From Pseudomonadales bacterium (GTDB taxonomy: Bacteria > Pseudomonadota > Gammaproteobacteria > Pseudomonadales > JAHEIH01): DNA of 6,352 nt. Below the pieces are notes generated by a model. That model was not told the origin of the DNA, made no database searches, and worked only from the letters and a program-made list of their open reading frames with translations. The stretch covers positions 1 through 6,352 of the forward strand of contig JALRIU010000184.1 of NCBI GenBank assembly GCA_023255355.1, read 5' to 3'. Both the position numbers and the translations under genes were made by a program. Shown here piece after piece: positions 1-4,485 of this stretch (its first letter is position 1; each line of letters opens with the position of its first letter).

Positions 1-773
1 AATGCGTCGCACAGTAAATCACCGGCGTGGGCGGGTTCTAAATTGAGATGCTTGCTAGTCCAATCTGGTGTGGCTTGCACAACCCAGAGATTAGCGTCAT
101 GTTTTCTGTCAGGTTTGCTACTGTCTGACACGGCGTGCATGATAATGGCATGATCGCGCAGTGCATTGATTTGAAGATCGAACTCGGGTGCGATTTCAAC
201 AATGCAGCTCCATTGTGGTTCTATGCTTCTATCTGCCTGATCAAAGATGCTGAGCCATTCTTTGGGCCATGCTGTTGTCATGGCATTTGCCTGTGCAGGT
301 GGTGAAGTTACAACAACTTGTGTGGCGCTAAATATCGCTTCGTTATCACATTCAATAATCCAATTGTCATGCTCACCGCGTGTCAGATTAATTACTCTAT
401 GCTGGGTGCGAACATCGATGCCATCAAGTAAAACTTTATGCATGCTATTCATATTAGGGGTGCCAACAAGATGAGATTCTTGAATATCAGCGTAATTAAC
501 TTGCCAGTCTTTAAGCACGCCTTGTTCGATAAGCATGCTGAACAAATGAGCAATATTTTTATTGCCATGCGCCACGCTAGTTTGAGAAGGGCTAAGACTT
601 ATGCAGCCAATATCCACACTTTGCTGGGTTGGTGTCTGACGGCGTGCACAGCGGCCACCTGAGCCTCTGCTTTTCTCGATTATAACAACGGCTTGCCCGT
701 TATCTTTTAACGATTTTGCAAGATAACTTCCAGCGCTACCTGCCCCTACGATAAGGGTGTCGAAATGCTCCAT
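1..773 (-). CDS. Renalase-like FAD-dependent oxidoreductase, N-terminal part (C-terminus off the window)
   Basis: The minus-strand reading frame is open from an ATG at 773-771 to the window edge, giving 257 residues plus two bases with no stop. The N-terminus has a Rossmann dinucleotide-binding motif, GAGSAG, at residues 10-15. A beta strand follows, ending in E33, the residue expected to contact the ADP ribose. Next comes RGSGGRCARR (36-45), which closely resembles the RGxGGRxxTRR stretch of renalase and COG3380 flavoproteins. A later VVVTSPPAQA segment and a tryptophan-rich WVVQATPDW segment also fit that family. These proteins bind FAD non-covalently and are thought to be cytosolic oxidases or NAD(P)H-dependent oxidoreductases; the substrate cannot be predicted. 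The start has a good ribosome site (AGGA, seven bases upstream). The family's usual DHGAQYF segment after the GGR motif is replaced by DIGCISL (54-60), so the active site may differ. The gene is divergent from the epimerase operon, across 93 bp in which I see no convincing promoter. Confidence 0.85.
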   Translation of the reverse strand, partial: MEHFDTLIVGAGSAGSYLAKSLKDNGQAVVIIEKSRGSGGRCARRQTPTQQSVDIGCISLSPSQTSVAHGNKNIAHLFSMLIEQGVLKDWQVNYADIQESHLVGTPNMNSMHKVLLDGIDVRTQHRVINLTRGEHDNWIIECDNEAIFSATQVVVTSPPAQANAMTTAWPKEWLSIFDQADRSIEPQWSCIVEIAPEFDLQINALRDHAIIMHAVSDSSKPDRKHDANLWVVQATPDWTSKHLNLEPAHAGDLLCDA

Positions 774-866
774 CAAACTTTCCTATATTTTTACAATAAT
801 TTTACGTTTACCAAGGATGCTTAGATTCAGTTGCCAGCGTACAAAGTTTATTAAAGAGGGCTTTTG

Positions 867-1760
867 ATGAACATTCTTATTAGTGGCGGTACAGGTTTTA
901 TAGGGCGGCACTTTATTAACCGTTTTAGTGAGCATAGATATACAATTATTACACGTGATATTGTTCGAGCTAAAAACCTCTTAGGCGATAGTCATCATTA
1001 CATTACATCGATTGGCCATCTGCAAGGCGATGAAATTTTTGATGCGGTTATCAATCTGGCGGGTGAGCCGATAGTGGGTCGGCGGTGGACAGGCGAGCGC
1101 AAACAGGCGCTTCAAAAAAGCCGTTGGCATATCACACAGGACCTTGTGACATGGATTAACTCTGCCGACGTTAAGCCGCGTTGCTTTTTGAGTGGTTCAG
1201 CGATTGGGGTTTATGGTATTCATGATAACCATGCTTTCACCGAGAGCGATAAAGCGTTACATGTGGATTTTTCAAGTGAGCTATGTCAGCGTTGGGAATC
1301 GATAGCGCTATCGGCACAATCGCACACTAGAACGGTACTGTTGCGCACTGGAGTGGTATTGAGCCCTGATGGTGGCGCTTTGGCGAAAATGCTGTTGCCC
1401 TTTAAGTTGGGGTTGGGTGGCCCGATTGGGCATGGCAAACAATGGATGTCTTGGATACATCTTGAAGATTATCTCAATGGCTTGCATTTTTTACTGGAAA
1501 ACAAGCAATCGCAGGGTGCTTATAACCTTACCGCACCGCAGCCTGTTACCAACAAAACGTTTGTTGCTGCACTAGGCGAAGCCTTAGGTCGCCCCACATT
1601 TATACCCATGCCTAGCATCGCTATGAAGCTTGCCCTTGGAGAGGCTGCGACCTTGTTACTGGATGGTCAGAAAGTGTTGCCTAAAAAAATTCAAAATGAA
1701 GGTTTTACCTTTGCCTTTGAAGATATAAAGTCTGCCATGTTTGATTTAGTTGGGGCTTAA
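867..1760 (+). CDS. TIGR01777/YfcH-type NAD(P)-dependent epimerase-like protein (atypical SDR)
   Basis: This is a 297-residue cytosolic protein of the extended/atypical short-chain dehydrogenase family that includes E. coli YfcH and human SDR39U1. The nucleotide-binding motif GGTGFIG is at residues 7-13. Family landmarks follow in order: NLAGEPI near 67, a GSAIGVYG segment near 110, CQRWE near 140, LRTGVVLSPDGGALAKM near 160, and WMSWIHLEDY near 195. The C-terminal DUF1731-type block includes LLDGQKVLPKK near 270. The length is normal for the family. No YxxxK catalytic pair stands out after the SGSAIGVYG segment, as is usual for this subgroup, so dehydrogenase or epimerase activity should not be assumed. 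I chose ATG at 867 over the TTG at 864 because AGAGGG at 855-860 lies six bases upstream of the ATG. It is the first gene of a three-gene operon, ending one base before the lipocalin start. The physiological substrate is unknown. Confidence 0.9.
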   Translation: MNILISGGTGFIGRHFINRFSEHRYTIITRDIVRAKNLLGDSHHYITSIGHLQGDEIFDAVINLAGEPIVGRRWTGERKQALQKSRWHITQDLVTWINSADVKPRCFLSGSAIGVYGIHDNHAFTESDKALHVDFSSELCQRWESIALSAQSHTRTVLLRTGVVLSPDGGALAKMLLPFKLGLGGPIGHGKQWMSWIHLEDYLNGLHFLLENKQSQGAYNLTAPQPVTNKTFVAALGEALGRPTFIPMPSIAMKLALGEAATLLLDGQKVLPKKIQNEGFTFAFEDIKSAMFDLVGA

Positions 1761-1761
1761 T

Positions 1762-2277
1762 GTGAAACATATTTTTATTGTTACGCTGCTTTTTTTAGCA
1801 GGGTGTGTTGGAGTGCCAGAAGGTATCACTCCGGTTCAAAATTTTGATCAGTCGGCATATTTGGGTCGTTGGTATGAAATTGCTCGTCTCGATAATCGCT
1901 TTGAAAAAGGCATGTCACAGGTAACGGCAAATTACAGTCTCAATAGCGACGGCAGTATTCGTGTGTTAAATAAAGGCTTTGTTGACGAAGAGCGGCGCTG
2001 GGCAGAGGCTGAAGGCAAGGCAAAGTTTGTTGATGCAACTGATGTGGCGCATCTAAAGGTTTCGTTCTTTGGACCGTTTTATTCATCTTACATCGTGTTT
2101 GATTTGGCTGAGGATTATTCTCATAGCTATGTCACTAGCAGTGAGCGAGATTATCTTTGGTTCCTGTCGCGCACGCCACAAGTATCTAGTGAGCAAAAAA
2201 CACATTTTCTTGAAACGATAAAAACGTTAGGCTTTGCCTCTAAAGATGTTATTTTTATTGATCAATCGAAACACTAA
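1762..2277 (+). CDS. blc: Blc-type bacterial lipocalin, outer-membrane lipoprotein
   Basis: This is a lipocalin of 171 residues from the chosen GTG start. It has a very short lipoprotein signal (residues 1-14) ending in the lipobox LAG with the acylated C15. Valine at +2 predicts sorting to the outer membrane. The mature protein shows the lipocalin GxW motif, GRWYEIAR (35-42), the following DNRFEKGM, then KVSFFGPFY and RDYLWFLSRTP (129-139). All of these match E. coli Blc closely. Blc binds fatty acids and lysophospholipids in a beta-barrel and is thought to serve membrane maintenance under envelope stress. GTG at 1762 is preferred because GGGG at 1752-1755 sits six bases upstream. An in-frame TTG at 1750 would add four residues and overlap the upstream gene. 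The one-base gap to the upstream stop suggests translational coupling. The chelatase follows nine bases after the stop. Confidence 0.93.
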   Translation: MKHIFIVTLLFLAGCVGVPEGITPVQNFDQSAYLGRWYEIARLDNRFEKGMSQVTANYSLNSDGSIRVLNKGFVDEERRWAEAEGKAKFVDATDVAHLKVSFFGPFYSSYIVFDLAEDYSHSYVTSSERDYLWFLSRTPQVSSEQKTHFLETIKTLGFASKDVIFIDQSKH

Positions 2278-2286
2278 GGATTTATT

Positions 2287-2661
2287 ATGCGCGCTTTGCT
2301 AGTGGTGGCTCACGGGAGTCGTCGACAGGCTTCAAATGATGAAGTAGGTGAATTGGCTGGCGTTCTCGCGGCAAGGGTTGCTGGCCGATACCACTATGTT
2401 AAGGAGGCTTTTTTAGAAATGGCTGAGCCTGATATAGCTAGTGGCTTGCAGGCGTGTATCGATGCAGGTGCCAAGCAGATAGATGTACTACCTTATTTTT
2501 TGTCAGCGGGAAGGCACGTAGTCACCGATGTCCCGGAAGATGTTGCAAAGGTAGCCACAAAGTACCCTGACATCGAAATCAGCATTTTGCCTTATGTTGG
2601 TCAGGTCGCCGGAATGGTAGATTTGCTGGCGGAGATTTGCTCCCCGCCAAGCGCGAATTGA
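2287..2661 (+). CDS. cbiX: Short single-domain CbiX/SirB-type sirohydrochlorin chelatase-like protein
   Basis: This is a 124-residue cytosolic protein of the class II tetrapyrrole chelatase family. Larger bacterial members carry two fused copies of the domain, while this is a single-domain CbiX-S form, which in characterised cases works as a homodimer. The N-terminal VVAHGSRR places H9 in the AHGSR motif. The second conserved histidine, H77, lies in LPYFLSAGRHVVTDVP. Acidic residues of the KEAFLEMAEP segment (E40, E44, E47) lie between them. The two histidines are at the spacing of the metal-binding pair known in archaeal CbiX-S, so the site appears intact. The likely reaction is insertion of Fe2+ or Co2+ into sirohydrochlorin, for siroheme or cobalamin. 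No other tetrapyrrole gene is nearby, so this is assigned from family alone. The start is supported by TAAGGA at 2275-2280, six bases upstream and overlapping the lipocalin stop codon. The stop TGA directly abuts the convergent neighbour's stop. Confidence 0.85.
   Translation: MRALLVVAHGSRRQASNDEVGELAGVLAARVAGRYHYVKEAFLEMAEPDIASGLQACIDAGAKQIDVLPYFLSAGRHVVTDVPEDVAKVATKYPDIEISILPYVGQVAGMVDLLAEICSPPSAN
2627..2649. other. GC-rich hairpin at the convergent gene junction, no U-tract
   Basis: TGGCGGAG (2627-2634) can pair with CTCC (2640-2643) plus GCCA (2646-2649) around a five-base loop, giving eight base pairs with a two-base CC bulge. It lies in the last codons of the chelatase gene, just downstream of the minus-strand SYLF gene's stop. 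Neither strand has a run of T after it, so it is not a canonical intrinsic terminator. It could act as a pause or 3'-end stability element for both convergent transcripts, or be incidental. Confidence 0.35.
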
Positions 2662-3195
2662 TCAGCGATGGATCTTGGTAATTTTTGTTCCTTCGAGGTT
2701 TAAATTAAACATCAAACCTTTGTTGCCAAAAATAAATGCAATGATAGGTTCTCTTGCGGTTTTGACGTCAATCTCGCCACCTGCGCCAAGGCTGGCAATC
2801 GCCACAGAGCCATCTAGGCCTGCATCCCAGCCATCACTTAATGTAAATCGTTCTAATGCATCATCGGTCATGAACAAAAGGATTTGAGATTTTTCTTGAA
2901 CACCTGCTTGTAAACCAAAAGAAGCAGCGGCAACGTTGTAATAACCTTCTGTCTTGCCATTGACGATAAGTTTGCCTTCACCGTATTCACCGCCAAATAC
3001 CAAACCTGCTTTTATAACACTTGGAAAGACTAAAATGCCTTTGGCTCGTTGTGAGAGTTTTTTTCCTGCCGGGGTGACTTCGTAAAAATTCGCTAGCGCT
3101 TCTTCTACAAAAGCATCGATTTCTTCTTTACTATCGGCAAAAGAGGGTGAACTAATGAGTGTAAAGAGTAAACCAATCATTAAAAGGATACGCAT
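2662..3195 (-). CDS. Secreted SYLF-domain (Ysc84-related) protein
   Basis: This is a 177-residue protein with a clear Sec signal peptide. It has a short basic n-region (MR), a hydrophobic core (ILLMIGLLFTLI), and a predicted cleavage after SSPSFA, before D21. The mature protein is essentially one SYLF/Ysc84 domain (Pfam family Ysc84). Visible landmarks are AKGILVFPSVIKAGLVFGG, the glycine-rich GEYGEGKL, EGYYNVAAASFGLQAG, LFMTDDALERF, the GWDAGLDGSVA segment, and IFGNKGLMFNLNLEGTKITK at the C-terminus. In eukaryotes SYLF domains bind phosphoinositides and actin. The bacterial periplasmic versions are widespread but uncharacterised, and lipid binding is only plausible. I chose ATG at 3195, with AGGA eight bases upstream, over a TTG at 3219 that would add eight residues, since the predicted transcript starts near 3216. 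It is probably monocistronic: its own extended -10 promoter lies upstream, beyond the terminator of the micropeptide gene. Confidence 0.92.
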   Translation of the reverse strand: MRILLMIGLLFTLISSPSFADSKEEIDAFVEEALANFYEVTPAGKKLSQRAKGILVFPSVIKAGLVFGGEYGEGKLIVNGKTEGYYNVAAASFGLQAGVQEKSQILLFMTDDALERFTLSDGWDAGLDGSVAIASLGAGGEIDVKTAREPIIAFIFGNKGLMFNLNLEGTKITKIHR

Positions 3196-3222
3196 AGTAA
3201 TATTCCTGCTGTTGAACAATGA

Positions 3223-3231
3223 AATATAGCA
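3223..3231 (-). promoter_or_regulatory. Candidate extended -10 promoter for the SYLF gene
   Basis: On the minus strand this reads TGCTATATT: a TGn extension followed by a hexamer with five of six matches to TATAAT. No good -35 is visible, which is tolerated by extended -10 promoters. The predicted transcription start near 3216 leaves a leader of about 20 bases before the ATG at 3195. It therefore disfavours the upstream TTG start at 3219. Confidence 0.5.
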
Positions 3232-3291
3232 TAGCTAATGTTGATAAGTTTGGCGAGCGTGGATTGATGTAGATCTATTCAAAAAACGGGC

Positions 3292-3315
3292 AAAAAAAAG
3301 CCGGCGGTTGCCGGC
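3292..3315 (-). terminator. Intrinsic terminator of the 20-codon gene
   Basis: On the minus strand, GCCGGC, loop AACC and GCCGGC form a perfect six-base-pair all-GC stem with a four-base loop, immediately followed by eight T residues (3299-3292). A further run of six T lies at 3286-3281. On the plus strand the stem is followed only by A residues, so the element is directional. It lies about 30 bases after the stop codon of the small gene at 3346-3408 and upstream of the promoter of the SYLF gene. It therefore ends a short transcript and probably does not attenuate the SYLF gene. Confidence 0.9.
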
Positions 3316-3345
3316 AAAATCGTTTAAATAATCGAGACCTAGGGA

Positions 3346-3408
3346 TTAGCTATCTTGAATAGCCACAGCCGCTAGGAGAGCTAGATAAAACGCATATACG
3401 ATTTCCAT
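3346..3408 (-). CDS. Unrecognised 20-residue hydrophobic micropeptide
   Basis: The minus-strand ATG at 3408-3406 opens 20 codons ending in TAA at 3348-3346: MEIVYAFYLALLAAVAIQDS. The peptide is a single hydrophobic stretch (residues 3-17) with one acidic residue near each end (E2, D19) and no basic residue. It could span or lie along a membrane, though it is short for a transmembrane helix. What supports a real gene is the full set of signals: AAGGAGGT six bases before the ATG, a candidate promoter about 40-65 bases upstream, and a strong intrinsic terminator just downstream. The predicted RNA is about 150 nt. It is divergent from the LysR gene, the usual arrangement for a LysR target. I do not recognise a family. 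Possible roles are a small membrane or regulatory protein, a signal peptide, an Ibs-like type I toxin, or the coding part of a dual-function small RNA. None is established. Confidence 0.7.
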   Translation of the reverse strand: MEIVYAFYLALLAAVAIQDS

Positions 3409-3413
3409 TGTGT

Positions 3414-3421
3414 ACCTCCTT
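3414..3421 (-). promoter_or_regulatory. Near-perfect Shine-Dalgarno of the 20-codon gene
   Basis: The minus strand reads AAGGAGGT, eight contiguous bases complementary to the 16S rRNA 3' end. Counting from the AAGGAGG core, six bases separate it from the ATG at 3408. It is much the strongest ribosome site in the window: the full-length genes have only four- to six-base matches. It decides the start of the micropeptide and implies high translation. Confidence 0.85.
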
Positions 3422-3445
3422 GGGTGTTTGCAGTTGATGGGTGTA

Positions 3446-3474
3446 ACTATAAAAGACGTGATTTATGAAAACAA
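3446..3474 (-). promoter_or_regulatory. Candidate sigma-70 promoter for the 20-codon gene
   Basis: On the minus strand, TTGTTT (3474-3469) is followed after 17 bases by TATAGT (3451-3446). The -10 matches five of six consensus bases and the -35 three of six. Transcription would start near 3439, giving a leader of about 30 bases that carries the Shine-Dalgarno sequence. The weak -35 suits a promoter needing an activator, in line with the adjacent LysR gene. Confidence 0.45.
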
Positions 3475-3486
3475 ATGAAATAAAAT
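3458..3486 (+). promoter_or_regulatory. Candidate promoter for the LysR-type regulator gene
   Basis: GTGATT (3458-3463), a 17-base spacer, and TAAAAT (3481-3486) form a weak sigma-70-like promoter: three of six at -35 and five of six at -10. The start would be near 3493, about 20 bases before the ATG. It interleaves with the opposing candidate promoter at 3446-3474, so a protein bound here could control both directions. The region is A+T-rich, so chance matches are easy. Confidence 0.3.
3462..3484. promoter_or_regulatory. Candidate operator: TTTAT-N13-ATAAA inverted repeat
   Basis: TTTAT (3462-3466) and ATAAA (3480-3484) are inverted repeats separated by 13 bases. A T-N11-A pattern (3466-3478) lies between them, and the repeats cover the -35 of the minus-strand promoter. 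LysR-type proteins bind interrupted dyads with T-N11-A cores in divergent intergenic regions. The half-sites are short and A+T-rich, so this is a suggestion only. Confidence 0.22.
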
Positions 3487-3513
3487 CGAATAAATCATGA
3501 ATTGAGGTCATAT

Positions 3514-4485
3514 ATGTTAGTTAAAGAGTTGCAGCGCAAGGATTTAAATTCATTATTAACCTTGTATGTACTATTAGAAGAGCAAAGTGTGTCAAAAGCA
3601 GCGGATCGTTTGTACCTAACCCAATCTGCTATTTCCAAGGCACTTGGGCGCTTACGAGATAGTTTTGATGATCCGCTATTCGTTAGGGCCGGACAAAAAC
3701 TTGTACCCACCCCATTTGCCGAATCTTTGCGGCAACCACTAGCGGATATTTTGGGACAAATCCAAACCTTGTTTTCGCCAGATGAATTTAATCCGAGAAC
3801 GTTTAAGGGTGAGTTCAAAATAGGTATCGTCGAGTCATTGGATATGACATTTATTCCAATGTTTATGGAGCAAGTCAAAAAATTTGCGCCAAACGTGGTC
3901 GTGATTACCTTTAGCCAGTTACAAGATCAGATGAACCTTTTGCAGCAGGGGGATTTAGATTTTATTATCGCCCCGCGCTTTGACATGCTTGAAGAAGATT
4001 TTGGACGTCGTTTTTTCTATCAAGACCGTGCGGTTGTTGTGGCGCGTGAAGGACACCCTTTGCGAGACGATGCATTCACCACGATGGAAGCCTGCATGGA
4101 GTATTCTCGAGTGCAGTTGCATACGCCAGATTTTCAGCGTTTTGCGGTGATTAGGGAAGAGCTTTATCGACTAAGAAAGTTTTGGCCCATCGGTTTTGAA
4201 ACGGACAACATGATTACAGCCTTAGGTGCAGTCGCTAAAACCGATCTTTTATTACCTTGCCCAGCCTTGATCATGTTGTTTGCTAGTGAACATATCAACG
4301 TGCGGCCGTTGGCGATTAAAAACTTTAGTCAGCCCATTCTGGAGCACGACGTTGTGTTTGCTAAGCGGGTTGAAACATCCGCTGCACATATGTGGATGTT
4401 AGATTTTATTGTTGAAGCGGGTAAGAAATTCAGTGAGCAAACCCGTATGCAAACACGTCAATTTAATGCCCGCTTGAAAATTTAG
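3514..4485 (+). CDS. LysR-type transcriptional regulator (NodD/NahR/LinR-like subgroup)
   Basis: This 323-residue DNA-binding regulator is slightly longer than the typical 300. The N-terminal winged helix-turn-helix spans about residues 8-68. It includes the recognition region SVSKAADRLYLTQSAISKAL (25-44) and the FDDPLFVRAGQKLVPTP motif that follows. The opening DLNSLLTLYVLLEE pattern is typical of the NodD/NahR/LinR branch. The effector-binding domain begins at about residue 92 (FKIGIVESLDMTF) with the QQGDLDFIIAP signature near 145. The effector cannot be read from sequence. ATG at 3514 is preferred over a TTG at 3502 because GAGGT at 3504-3508 is five bases upstream of the ATG. The gene is divergent from the 20-codon gene and converges on the transporter, overlapping its 3' end by 23 bases. 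Both neighbours are candidate targets; divergent position favours the micropeptide. Confidence 0.93.
   Translation: MLVKELQRKDLNSLLTLYVLLEEQSVSKAADRLYLTQSAISKALGRLRDSFDDPLFVRAGQKLVPTPFAESLRQPLADILGQIQTLFSPDEFNPRTFKGEFKIGIVESLDMTFIPMFMEQVKKFAPNVVVITFSQLQDQMNLLQQGDLDFIIAPRFDMLEEDFGRRFFYQDRAVVVAREGHPLRDDAFTTMEACMEYSRVQLHTPDFQRFAVIREELYRLRKFWPIGFETDNMITALGAVAKTDLLLPCPALIMLFASEHINVRPLAIKNFSQPILEHDVVFAKRVETSAAHMWMLDFIVEAGKKFSEQTRMQTRQFNARLKI

Noticed and set aside
247..662. Plus-strand open frames of about 75 codons
   Set aside because: They lie antisense to the uninterrupted flavoprotein frame, which has clear family motifs, and their translations look like no protein family.
774..866. Promoters for the divergent flavoprotein and epimerase genes
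   Set aside because: Several hexamers such as TACAAT (792-797) and TTGCCA (831-836) occur, but no pair has acceptable spacing on either strand.
3346..3408. PqqA, the PQQ precursor peptide, as the identity of the micropeptide
   Set aside because: PqqA needs a conserved Glu-x3-Tyr pair. Here E2 is followed by Y5, and no pqqB-E genes are nearby.
3346..3408. Amino-acid biosynthesis leader peptide
   Set aside because: There is no run of a single regulatory amino acid and no biosynthetic gene downstream. The next gene encodes a SYLF protein with its own promoter.
3495..3878. Minus-strand frame of 127 codons antisense to the LysR gene
   Set aside because: It is opposite the conserved helix-turn-helix coding region and has no recognisable domain or supported start.
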